DNA of 64,000 nt from Acidocella facilis ATCC 35904 (GTDB lineage: Bacteria > Pseudomonadota > Alphaproteobacteria > Acetobacterales > Acetobacteraceae): the NCBI RefSeq assembly GCF_000687875.1, contig NZ_JHYG01000006.1:62001-126000 (forward strand). The letters are read 5' to 3'. The notes under the pieces are model-generated. The model saw nothing but the letters and a program-made list of their open reading frames with translations, did not search any database and had not been told where the DNA came from. The position numbers and the translations under genes are program-made. Shown piece after piece: positions 17,748 to 25,708 of this stretch; the first letter of the stretch is position 1, and each line of letters starts with the position of its first letter.

Positions 17748-18689
17748 TCATACCGTCCGCAGCCAGAGCTCAAAATCCCGCATTGTCATCGTGGTGCGGG
17801 CCTGGAACAGCCGCCAGGTGCCGTATTTCCAGAACTCGATGCCCTCGCGTGGCGCGGTCACGGCGCGGGTGAGCCCCCAGAGCCCCCACATCAGATCATC
17901 CACCGCCCCGTAAAGCCGGCAGCGGGCAAACAGCGCCTCGTCACAGCGCCCGGCATAGGCTTCGATGGCGGCGCGACGCGGCGCGTCGAAATCGCAAACC
18001 TCGTTGAGCAGCGCGCCGACATCGTACCAAGGGTCGTTATCGCCGCCGATATCGAAATCCACCAGCATCACCTGGCTGCCGTTCAGCATGATGTTCGAGG
18101 CGGCGGCATGGTTATGGCAGAAGCGAAGATCCATGCCCGACGCGATCAGCGCCTGCTGGATCAGCGCGGCCTGGCGCAGCAGCGGCGCGGTTTCCGCCGG
18201 CAGGGGCACCTGCGCCGCCTCGGCCTGGGCCTGCAGCTGCGCGATCCGGGTGAACGGGCAGAAGCGCCGCCCCAGATTGTCGCCCTCATGCAGGCGTTTT
18301 TTGGCGGCGAGCACGGCGGCAAGCGTGGCGGGGGGCTGCAGATCGCCGGTGCGGGCATAGCGCCAGGGCGGGGCGAGATAGGCAAAGCCGAGCAGACCCG
18401 GCCGCGCCAGCACCAGGTCCGGCGCCACCCCGGCCCGCGCCGCCAGGCGGGCGGCGGCGCCATCCGTATCCAGCAGATCATCCTGCATGTCCAGGTGCGC
18501 CAGCTTCAGGAATAGCGGCGCCGCGCCGTCCGGCTGGGCCAGCACGCAGGCGGAGGCCACCGCCCGGTGCAGCGGCGAGGCCACCGGGGCCGCCGCCGGC
18601 TGCAGGCTGATCTCGCGTCCCGGGAACAAGGGCGCCAGCCGCGCCCGCAGATCCGCTGTTTCTGCCATGCCCATCTCCGCCGCGCTCAT
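17748..18689 (-). CDS. Choline-kinase-like phosphotransferase 2 (HND Asp replaced)
   Basis: A 313-residue paralogue of the next gene downstream. The metal-binding VDFD is present (VMLVDFDIGGDNDPWYDVG), but the catalytic loop reads CHNHAAASNIM. The usual catalytic Asp of HND is therefore His, encoded by CAT where GAT would be one base away. That residue is the base in characterised family members, so this may be a pseudokinase or a partner subunit. The start at 18689 overlaps the stop of the upstream hydrolase by ATGA, so translational coupling is likely. It is retained intact, without frameshifts. Confidence 0.8.
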   Translation of the reverse strand: MSAAEMGMAETADLRARLAPLFPGREISLQPAAAPVASPLHRAVASACVLAQPDGAAPLFLKLAHLDMQDDLLDTDGAAARLAARAGVAPDLVLARPGLLGFAYLAPPWRYARTGDLQPPATLAAVLAAKKRLHEGDNLGRRFCPFTRIAQLQAQAEAAQVPLPAETAPLLRQAALIQQALIASGMDLRFCHNHAAASNIMLNGSQVMLVDFDIGGDNDPWYDVGALLNEVCDFDAPRRAAIEAYAGRCDEALFARCRLYGAVDDLMWGLWGLTRAVTAPREGIEFWKYGTWRLFQARTTMTMRDFELWLRTV

Positions 18690-19969
18690 GCGCGCAACGC
18701 CAATGCCGCTTCCGGCACCGCCTTCGCGTGGCACAGCCCGGAGGCCGCGCGCAGCGCCACCTCGAACCCGGCCGCGAGATCCGGGGCGGCGGTGTCCTCC
18801 GCCTCGTTATGGGTGATGCCGCCAATGCTGGGCACGAACATCAACCCCACCGGGCAGATCGAGAGCAGGCTCAGCGCGTCATGCCCGGCCACCGTGCTCA
18901 TCTCCAGCCATTCCAGCCGCGCCGCCTGGGCGCAGGCCCGCACCAGCGCGGCGGGGCCCTCCGGCAGGCGCTGCACCGGGCGTTGCGCCCGCGCCGCAAC
19001 CTCGTAGCCCACCCCGGCCTGGGCGGCGGCGGCCCGCAGCGCCGCTTCCGCCGCCGTCACCGCCTGCTCCAGAATCTCATTGCTGCGGGCCCGCACTTCC
19101 ACCGCCAGGCTGACCCGTGCCGGCACCACATTGGCGGAATTCGGCTCCACCAGCAGCCGGGCGACGGCGGTGTGAACCTCCCCCGGCCAGCGCTCCGCCA
19201 CCGCGCGAATGCCGGCGATGGCATAGGCCGCGCCGAGCAGCGCATCGCGCCGCCGGGCCATCGGGGTCGGGCCGGTATGGGCCTGCTCGCCCAGAAACAG
19301 CGCCTCCAGCTTCAGCGCGCTCCAATTGCCGGTGACGATGCCGATGCGCGCCTTCGCCTCCTCAAGCACGCTGCCCTGCTCGATATGCAGCTCCAGATAG
19401 CAGGCCGGGGCAGGGGGCGGCAGATCGGTGCCGAGAGACCCGATCGCGCCCAGCGCCGCGCCCAGGCTCACCCCCTGATCGTCACAGCGCGACAGCGCAT
19501 AATCCGGGGTGAAGCTGCCGGCATAGGTGCCGCTGCCCAGCAGGCTCGGCCGGAACCGCGCGCCTTCCTCATTGGTCCAGTTCACCGCGATGAAATCGGC
19601 GTTGAAGCCCGCCCCTTGCCGGCGCGCCTGCAGCAGCGCCTCGCCGACGCACAAGGCGGTGGCGACGCCCAGCGTGCCATCGAACCGGCCGGCGCGCATC
19701 TGGGTGTCCAGATGCGAGCCCATCATCACCGCCGGTGCCGCGCCCTGCGCCAGGGGGAACAACGCGAACTGGTTGCCGACCTCATCAATCGTCACCCGCG
19801 CCCCCGCCGCCAGCGCGACGCTGCGGAACAGCGCGCGCGCCTGGCCATCCTCGGGCGAGCCGCAAAGCCGCGTCACCCCGCCCGCCGCGGTCGCGCCGAT
19901 GGCCGCAAACCGGTCCAGCAGCGCCAGCAGGGCCGAGGCGTCAGGGTGTGGCGATGAGCTCGATGTCAT
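18686..19969 (-). CDS. M20-family Zn hydrolase, N-carbamoyl-L-amino acid hydrolase/allantoate amidohydrolase type
   Basis: A 427-residue metallohydrolase with the family metal ligands: His and Asp in MGSHLDTQMRAGRFDG, the Glu pair in NEEGARF, His in LELHIEQG and a late His in VAGHDALSL. Members cleave carbamoyl or ureido groups from amino acids or ureides (hydantoin, pyrimidine and allantoate pathways). It overlaps the DeoR regulator gene by 29 bases upstream and the kinase-like gene downstream, so all are in one operon. With two amidases and an amide-type ABC importer, it supports use of carbamoylated or amide nitrogen sources. Exact substrate open. Confidence 0.87.
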   Translation of the reverse strand: MTSSSSPHPDASALLALLDRFAAIGATAAGGVTRLCGSPEDGQARALFRSVALAAGARVTIDEVGNQFALFPLAQGAAPAVMMGSHLDTQMRAGRFDGTLGVATALCVGEALLQARRQGAGFNADFIAVNWTNEEGARFRPSLLGSGTYAGSFTPDYALSRCDDQGVSLGAALGAIGSLGTDLPPPAPACYLELHIEQGSVLEEAKARIGIVTGNWSALKLEALFLGEQAHTGPTPMARRRDALLGAAYAIAGIRAVAERWPGEVHTAVARLLVEPNSANVVPARVSLAVEVRARSNEILEQAVTAAEAALRAAAAQAGVGYEVAARAQRPVQRLPEGPAALVRACAQAARLEWLEMSTVAGHDALSLLSICPVGLMFVPSIGGITHNEAEDTAAPDLAAGFEVALRAASGLCHAKAVPEAALALRA

Positions 19970-20696
19970 GCTGTTTGAAAACTTCCATGAAAGCGGGCGG
20001 CGGCGGCCGGTCGGTGACGATGGTCAGCGCCTCGTGCAGCCCGAATGTGTGAAGATTGGCCTGGCGGCCGAATTTGCTGGAATCGACCAGGATCACGCCG
20101 CGCCGCGCCTGGTTTTTGAGTGCCCGGCGCAGCACGGATTCATGCTCCTCGTAATCCATCCAGCCATGGTTGATGTCGACGGTGCTGATCCCCATGAAGG
20201 CGATATCGAAATAAAACCGTCTGGCGTAATCCACGGTCTCGTACCCGACCAGCGCATTGTCCTTGGGCCGCAAGGTGCCCGGGGTGAGATTGACCCGCCC
20301 CGGCCCATCGCCCAGCAGCAGCGCCACATTGATCGAGTTGGTGGTGACATTGATGCTGCGCCCGGCCAGCACCCGCGCCAGGGCCAGCGTGCTGGTGCCG
20401 CTATCGATGAAGATCGACATGCCATCGCGCACCAGCTTCTGCGCCAGATGCCCCACCCGGGCCTTTTCCCGGGCGTTGAGCTTGCCGCGTTCCAGCAGCG
20501 GCCGGTCCTGGTCCAGCCGGGGCAGGACCGCGCCGCCATAGATGCGCCGCAGCAGCCCCTGCTCCTCCAGCAGCTTCATGTCCCGCCGGATGGTCTCCTC
20601 GGACACGCTCAGCACCGTGGCGATGCCGGCAACCTCCACCCGCCCCGCCTGATGCAGCGCGGCCATGATTTCCTGGTGGCGATGATGGGTCAGCAT
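19941..20696 (-). CDS. DeoR/GlpR-family transcriptional regulator
   Basis: A 251-residue regulator with the N-terminal DeoR winged helix-turn-helix (residues 5-58, including LSVSEETIRRDMKLLEEQGLL and RRIYGGAVL) and the C-terminal sugar-phosphate-isomerase-like sensor domain (about 75-235, including IFIDSGTSTLALARVL and VDSSKFGRQA). DeoR proteins usually repress the operon they sit in and respond to a phosphorylated metabolite. That fits the kinase-like genes encoded downstream. It lies in the middle of the minus-strand cluster, 45 bases after an amidase gene. Family call secure; ligand and operator unknown. Confidence 0.9.
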   Translation of the reverse strand: MLTHHRHQEIMAALHQAGRVEVAGIATVLSVSEETIRRDMKLLEEQGLLRRIYGGAVLPRLDQDRPLLERGKLNAREKARVGHLAQKLVRDGMSIFIDSGTSTLALARVLAGRSINVTTNSINVALLLGDGPGRVNLTPGTLRPKDNALVGYETVDYARRFYFDIAFMGISTVDINHGWMDYEEHESVLRRALKNQARRGVILVDSSKFGRQANLHTFGLHEALTIVTDRPPPPAFMEVFKQHDIELIATP

Positions 20697-20741
20697 CCTG
20701 GTCCTCCCGTTTCGCCTTTGTACCGGCGTTCTGGGCTGGCT

Positions 20742-22295
20742 TTACACGGAAAGCACCGGCGCGCGGCGATGTTTCGTCGCCTGCTCATAATCATGCGCCA
20801 GGGCCAGCAGCTCGGCTTCGCTCCAGGGTTGGCCGACAAACACCAGATTGAACGGCGCCCCGGAGGCGTAATAGCCGGCGGGGAGGGTCACCACCGGCAT
20901 TCCGGCAATGTTGATCTCGCACACGGTGGTCTCGTTGATCACCCCGTCGCTGTGCAGCTTCGGCAGCTCGTCACGCATCTGCGGGAAGACCAGCGCGTCC
21001 AGCTTATGCCGCGCGAACACCTCGGCGACGACTTCGAGATAGGCCTCCTTGGCGCTGAGGAAATCATGCAGCGGCGGCGGCAGGGTCGGGTTTTCCAGCG
21101 AGAAGGCGGTCTCCGCGAGATAGCTCATATAGGCCATCACCCCGCCTTCGGCATACGGGTCTTCCGCCTTGGTCAGCGCCGCCAGGCTCTTGTAATCCCG
21201 GATCGCGGCGCTGGGGCCGAGCCGGCGCAGATACAGCTCCATGTCATACGGGCAGCATTCCATGCCACGCGCATCGAACTGGTATTTGTCGGAAATCGGC
21301 TTGCTGATGGCGGCGAAGCCGGTGCCGGCGAACGGGTCGTCCAGCAGCTCCGCGCCGCGCGCCGCCAGCTCCTGCTGGGCGCGGGCGTAAAGGCTGGTGC
21401 ATTCCGGCGAAAGCGGGCTGGCGCGCCAGCCCGGGCCATACAGCCCGATCCGCTTGCCCCGCAGCGCGGTCTCGCTCAGCTTCGCGGCATAGCCGCCCTT
21501 CGGCAGCTTGCCGATGGCGGCGACGGTTTTCGGATCTTCAGAGCAATAGCCAGCAATGACATCCAGCGTCAGCGCCGCGTCGCGCACCGTGCGGCCGATC
21601 GGGCCGACGACATCGCGGGTGGAGCCGGCCAGCGGCACCACGCCGCTATTGGGCACCAGCGCGAAGGTCGGCTTGATGCCGACCAGCCCCTGCGCCGAGG
21701 CGGGGTTCTGGATCGAGCCGCCGGTTTCCTCGGCCAGGCCGAGCACGGCCAGGCTGGCGGCCACCGCCGTCGCGGTGCCGGCGGTGCTGCCGCCGGGCAT
21801 GTAGTCGGGTGCCGCGGCATTCAGCGTCGGGCCGGCCCAGCTATTGCTGGCATGGGTGCCGGTGGCGGAGAGGATGGGCACGTTGGTCTTGCCGAGAATG
21901 ACGCAGCCGGCTTCCTTCATCCGCGCCACCACCGGTGAATCGGTCTCCGGGATCAGGTCCACCCCGCCCGCCCGGGCGGAGAGGAAATGCCAGCCCGCCG
22001 TGGTCGGCAGGCCCTGCATGTCCATCGTATCCTTCACCACCACCGGCACCCCGGCCAGCGGGCCGAGCGCCTCGCCGGCGGCGCGCCGCCGGTCGATCGC
22101 GCGGGCCTCCTCCAGCGCCTCGGGGTTCATGGTGATGATGGCGTTATAGCGCGGATTATAGGTTTCGATGCGCCGCAGAAACGCATGGGTCAGCGCTTCG
22201 GCGGTGACGCCGCGCGCAAAGGCGGCGGCGGCGTCTTCCAGCGTCATCTCGATCAGCGTCTCGTCGCTGAGGGTCGCGTCCATGGTGGCTGACAT
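20742..22295 (-). CDS. Amidase-signature-family amidase 2
   Basis: A 517-residue amidase with Lys in GVPVVVKDTMDM, cis-Ser in PGGSTAGTATAVAA and nucleophile Ser in EETGGSIQNPA, all within the central amidase-signature block. It begins 23 bases after the ATPase gene of the ABC transporter, so import and hydrolysis are probably co-expressed. It is more distant from the 15.4-kb amidase than a recent duplicate would be, suggesting different substrates. An AAGGAA site lies 8 bases before the ATG. The 45-base gap after it shows no terminator. Confidence 0.88.
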   Translation of the reverse strand: MSATMDATLSDETLIEMTLEDAAAAFARGVTAEALTHAFLRRIETYNPRYNAIITMNPEALEEARAIDRRRAAGEALGPLAGVPVVVKDTMDMQGLPTTAGWHFLSARAGGVDLIPETDSPVVARMKEAGCVILGKTNVPILSATGTHASNSWAGPTLNAAAPDYMPGGSTAGTATAVAASLAVLGLAEETGGSIQNPASAQGLVGIKPTFALVPNSGVVPLAGSTRDVVGPIGRTVRDAALTLDVIAGYCSEDPKTVAAIGKLPKGGYAAKLSETALRGKRIGLYGPGWRASPLSPECTSLYARAQQELAARGAELLDDPFAGTGFAAISKPISDKYQFDARGMECCPYDMELYLRRLGPSAAIRDYKSLAALTKAEDPYAEGGVMAYMSYLAETAFSLENPTLPPPLHDFLSAKEAYLEVVAEVFARHKLDALVFPQMRDELPKLHSDGVINETTVCEINIAGMPVVTLPAGYYASGAPFNLVFVGQPWSEAELLALAHDYEQATKHRRAPVLSV

Positions 22296-22318
22296 GCCTC
22301 TGTTCCTTTCCGTTTTTT

Positions 22319-23029
22319 TCAGGCCATGCCGGAGAATTCGGCGATGACATTGGCATCACCGATGGACTCCGGAGGAATTTCGCCGGTGATCATGCCCTTC
22401 TGCAAAATCAGGATGCGCTCCGCGCAGGCCTGGATGAAGCTCAGCTTCTGCTCGACCAGCAGCATCGCGAAGGGGCGGCGGCGGCGCAGCGTGTGCAGCG
22501 TCTCCGCCATTTCCTCGATGATCGAGGGCTGGATGCCTTCGGTCGGCTCATCCAGCAGGATCAGGCTTGGGCTGGCGCACAGGCAGCGGGCCAGCGCCAG
22601 CAATTGCTGCTCGCCGCCGGAGAGCGCGCCACCCGGGCGGTCCAGCAAGCGGCGCAGCCGCGGGAAATCCTCAAGGATATCCTCGATCACCCGCGCCTCC
22701 TCGCCCTTGGCGAGAAGGCAGCCCATGCGCAGATTATCCATCACCGAGAGGGCCGGGAAAATCTCGCGCCCCTGCGGCACATAGCCGAGCCCGGCCTTGG
22801 CGCGCGCGGTGGTGGAGAGGTTGGTGATGTCCTTGCCCTGAAAGCTCACCTTGCCGCCGGTGGCGGGCAGATAACCCATCAAGCTGCGCAGCAGCGTGGA
22901 TTTGCCCATGCCGTTATGGCCGAGAATGCCAACGAAGCTGTTCGCCTCCACCGCCAGCCCGATGCCGCCCAGAATCGGCACCCGGCCATAGCCGGCGCGC
23001 AGACCCGAAACCTCAAGAACCGCGCTCAT
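22319..23029 (-). CDS. Urt/Liv-type ABC transporter ATP-binding protein (UrtE/LivF-like)
   Basis: A 236-residue ATPase: Walker A GHNGMGKS, signature LSGGEQQL, Walker B LILLDEPTEGIQPS and switch His position replaced in LLVEQKLSF, as is usual for LivF/UrtE. The segment ATARAKAGLGYVPQGREIFP-like (here TTARAKAGLGYVPQGREIFP) is typical of this subfamily. It overlaps the second ATPase gene by 4 bases, and the amidase gene follows. It serves as one of the two ATPases of a branched-chain amino acid/urea/amide importer. Confidence 0.9.
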   Translation of the reverse strand: MSAVLEVSGLRAGYGRVPILGGIGLAVEANSFVGILGHNGMGKSTLLRSLMGYLPATGGKVSFQGKDITNLSTTARAKAGLGYVPQGREIFPALSVMDNLRMGCLLAKGEEARVIEDILEDFPRLRRLLDRPGGALSGGEQQLLALARCLCASPSLILLDEPTEGIQPSIIEEMAETLHTLRRRRPFAMLLVEQKLSFIQACAERILILQKGMITGEIPPESIGDANVIAEFSGMA

Positions 23030-23751
23030 GCCGCCGCCTTTCCGATATAGACATCGCGCACACGCTGGTCCGCCAGCACCGCGTCGACATGATCCTCCAT
23101 CAGCACCTTGCCCTGATTGAACACGGTCACCGTCTGCGCGATCATGCGGATGAACTGCATGTCGTGCTCGACAACCACCAGCGCCTGGGTGCGGTTGATC
23201 TCCTTGATCAGCTCGGCGGTGCGCTCGACCTCCTCATGCGTCATCCCCGCCGCCGGCTCGTCGAGCAGGATCAGGTCCGGCTCCTGCGCCAGCACGGTGG
23301 CGATTTCGACCCATTGCCGCTGGCCATGGGCGAGCTGCCCGACCTGGCGGCGGGCGACAGGCTCCAGCCGCAACCGGGCGAGGGTTTTTTCCACCATCGC
23401 CTTGGCCATTGCGGCACTGCGCCCGCGCTGGGCCGCGACAAGGACATTCTCATACGCGGTGAGGCCGTTGAAGACGTTGGGGATCTGCGTCTTGATGCCA
23501 ACACCCAGCCGGGCGATCTGGTTGGGCAGCAGCCCGGTCACATCCTGGCCGCGCAGCTTGATCCTGCCTTCGGTCGGGTTCAGCTGGCCGGTGAGGGTTT
23601 TGAAAAAGGTGCTCTTGCCGGCACCGTTCGGGCCGATCAGGCAGCGCAGCTCGACCTCGCCTAGCACCAGGCTGACATCATCGACGGCGGTGACGCCGCC
23701 AAAGCGCATCGTCACGTTGCGGGCCTCGAGCAGCGGCACGATCTCGCTCAT
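23026..23751 (-). CDS. Urt/Liv-type ABC transporter ATP-binding protein (UrtD/LivG-like)
   Basis: A 241-residue ATPase with Walker A GPNGAGKS, signature LAHGQRQW (a non-canonical LSGGQ seen in UrtD), Walker B LILLDEPAAGMTHEEVERT and switch His in VVVEHDMQF. The LAHGQ signature and AAGMT phrase favour the urea/short-chain-amide subgroup over LivG. It overlaps genes on both sides by 4 bases. It pairs with the other ATPase in an asymmetric transporter. Confidence 0.9.
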   Translation of the reverse strand: MSEIVPLLEARNVTMRFGGVTAVDDVSLVLGEVELRCLIGPNGAGKSTFFKTLTGQLNPTEGRIKLRGQDVTGLLPNQIARLGVGIKTQIPNVFNGLTAYENVLVAAQRGRSAAMAKAMVEKTLARLRLEPVARRQVGQLAHGQRQWVEIATVLAQEPDLILLDEPAAGMTHEEVERTAELIKEINRTQALVVVEHDMQFIRMIAQTVTVFNQGKVLMEDHVDAVLADQRVRDVYIGKAAA

Positions 23752-24776
23752 GGGCTGGTCTCCTGGATCCGCGCCGCCTTGGCGCCGCGCCGGATGAAAA
23801 GCTGCATGGCCTTGTCGCGGATCACCGGCACCACCCCCTGCGGCACCAGCAGCACGAAGGCGACGAGGACGACGCCCAGCCCGAGATTGGGATCGACCTT
23901 ATGCTGCGTGCCGGCCAGGTTCATCACATATTGCAGCCCGACCCCGCCCAGGATCGGCCCGATCAGCGTGCCCAGCCCGCCGACCAGCACGAAGATGATT
24001 ACCTCCGCCGACATCGCCAGCCCGAAGATGGTCGGGCTGATGAAGCCGCCCCAATTATCATAGATGCAGCCCGCCAGCCCGGCGATCGCGGCGGAGATGG
24101 TGAAGCTCAGCAGCTTGTAGAGCCGCGCATCATAGCCCAGCAGCATCGCGCGGGTTTCGTTTTCACGAATGGCGACCACGACCCGCCCGAAGCGGCTGGC
24201 CAGGGCCAGGCGCAAAAGCGCATAGACGATGATCAGCAGCGCCATCGAGACATACCAGATGCCGGTCGGGCTCAGCACGTTGGAGACATCGCCCGGCATG
24301 TTCAGCGTTGGCACCGAGGGGATGCCGTTGAACCCGCCCAGCTCCGCCTGGCCGATATGATATTGCGCGCCGGAGGTGGAGTTGATCAGCTGGAACAGGA
24401 TCACGCTGACGGTGAGGGTGATGACGCCGATATAGGCATCCGAAATCCGCCCGTAGAACATGAAATAGCCAAGCAGCAGCGCGAAGATTGCCGGCACCGC
24501 GACCCCCGCCAGCATCCCCCAGCTGGTGTCGCCGAGATTGATCGCGGTGATCGCGTAGGCATAGGCGCCCAACCCCAGAAAGCTGGCCTGGCCAAAGCAC
24601 ATGATGCCGCCAAAGCCCCAGAGAAAGCCCTGGCTCAGCGCATACATCGCCATGGCGACGAACACGGTCATCTGCACGATGCCGAACAGGCTGACGATCT
24701 GCGGCACCGCGAACAGCACGACGAGACCGGCGATGAGAACGGCGATGAAGCCCGCCCAGGCTGAATTGAATTTCAT
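23748..24776 (-). CDS. Urt/Liv-type ABC permease (UrtC/LivM-like)
   Basis: A 342-residue membrane protein with about nine to ten hydrophobic segments. It carries the LivM/UrtC landmarks SQGFLWGFGGIMCFGQASFLG near the N-terminus, the cytoplasmic coupling loop RVVVAIRENETRAMLLGYD and the late GGLGTLIGPILGG segment. It overlaps the ATPase gene downstream and the second permease gene upstream by 4 bases each. It forms the heterodimeric channel with the next permease. Confidence 0.9.
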   Translation of the reverse strand: MKFNSAWAGFIAVLIAGLVVLFAVPQIVSLFGIVQMTVFVAMAMYALSQGFLWGFGGIMCFGQASFLGLGAYAYAITAINLGDTSWGMLAGVAVPAIFALLLGYFMFYGRISDAYIGVITLTVSVILFQLINSTSGAQYHIGQAELGGFNGIPSVPTLNMPGDVSNVLSPTGIWYVSMALLIIVYALLRLALASRFGRVVVAIRENETRAMLLGYDARLYKLLSFTISAAIAGLAGCIYDNWGGFISPTIFGLAMSAEVIIFVLVGGLGTLIGPILGGVGLQYVMNLAGTQHKVDPNLGLGVVLVAFVLLVPQGVVPVIRDKAMQLFIRRGAKAARIQETSP

Positions 24777-25639
24777 AGGCTGTTCCGAAAGAAGCGGCCG
24801 GTGATGCCCTGCGGCAGAATACGGATCATGATCACCGCGAAGACCAGCAGGGAGACCGTGCCCAGGACGGGATTGGCGACGAAGGAGACGATCTGGTTGA
24901 TCGCGCCGAAGATCACCGAGGCGATGCCGGTGCCGGCGATGATCGCCGGGCCGCCGCCCAGCACGGTGATGAAGGCGTTGGCGATGTAGGCCGCGCCCAT
25001 GTTCGGGGAAATGCCTGAGATCGGCGCCAGCACGCCGCCGGCCAGCCCCGCCAGTGCGGCGCCCAGCGTGAAGGTGGCCATGTAGACGATGGAGGGGCTG
25101 ATGCCGAGGGCCGCCGCCATGCGCGGATTCTGCATCGCCGCGCGCAGGATCAGCCCGAATTTGGTCAGCCGCAGCAGCGCATACAGCCCGACCAGGCAGG
25201 CGATGGCGACCAGGATGATGACAAAGCTATAGAGGCTGGCGCCGTAGCGGCCGATATTGAACCCGCCCAGCGGCGCGGTGACGCCACGCACCACATTGCC
25301 ATAGATGGTCGAGCTGATGCCGATCAGCCCGAGGCTGACGCCCCAGGTGGCGAGCATCATGTCCATCATGCGGCCATAGAGAAAGCGGATGAGGGCGCGT
25401 TCCAGCACCAGCCCGACCAGCCCCACCACGAGCGGCGGCAGCACCAGCATGGCGATCCAGATATTCACCCCCGCCCCCACCGCGCTCACCGTGGTATAGG
25501 CGCCGAGCATCATGAATTCGCCATGGGCGAGATTGATGATCCGCATCATCCCGTAGATCACGCCAAGCCCCAGCGTGATCAGCACGAATGTCGCGATGCC
25601 GCTCAGAACGTTAAAGGCCAGAAGCCCGGTCAGGTCCAT
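24773..25639 (-). CDS. Urt/Liv-type ABC permease (UrtB/LivH-like)
   Basis: A 288-residue membrane protein with eight or so hydrophobic segments. It includes the LivH/UrtB signature GVIYGMMRIINLAHGEFMML and a coupling loop GLILRAAMQNPRMAAALGIS. The phrase MLATWGVSLGLI is common in urea/amide-type UrtB proteins. It starts 69 bases after the binding-protein gene, with a perfect palindrome in the gap. Substrate class therefore leans to urea or short-chain amides rather than branched amino acids. Confidence 0.9.
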   Translation of the reverse strand: MDLTGLLAFNVLSGIATFVLITLGLGVIYGMMRIINLAHGEFMMLGAYTTVSAVGAGVNIWIAMLVLPPLVVGLVGLVLERALIRFLYGRMMDMMLATWGVSLGLIGISSTIYGNVVRGVTAPLGGFNIGRYGASLYSFVIILVAIACLVGLYALLRLTKFGLILRAAMQNPRMAAALGISPSIVYMATFTLGAALAGLAGGVLAPISGISPNMGAAYIANAFITVLGGGPAIIAGTGIASVIFGAINQIVSFVANPVLGTVSLLVFAVIMIRILPQGITGRFFRNSL

Positions 25640-25665
25640 CGCCCGCCCTCCTTCGCTTGCGTTGC

Positions 25666-25689
25666 CCCCGGGACCGCGCGGTCCCGGGG
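25666..25689 (-). promoter_or_regulatory. Intra-operon perfect 24-base palindrome (mRNA stem-loop)
   Basis: CCCCGGGACCGC is followed directly by its reverse complement. It lies between the binding-protein gene and the permease/ATPase genes, where transporters often carry a stem-loop that protects the upstream message or partly ends transcription so that the binding protein is made in excess. That role is inference. Confidence 0.6.
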
Positions 25690-25708
25690 TAGGCTGTGAG
25701 TGTCGCGC

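Noticed and set aside
19527-21938. An 803-codon plus-strand open frame over the M20 hydrolase, DeoR and amidase genes
   Set aside because: Antisense artefact of GC-rich coding DNA; spans three genes with strong motifs on the minus strand and has His/Gln/Arg-rich filler composition.
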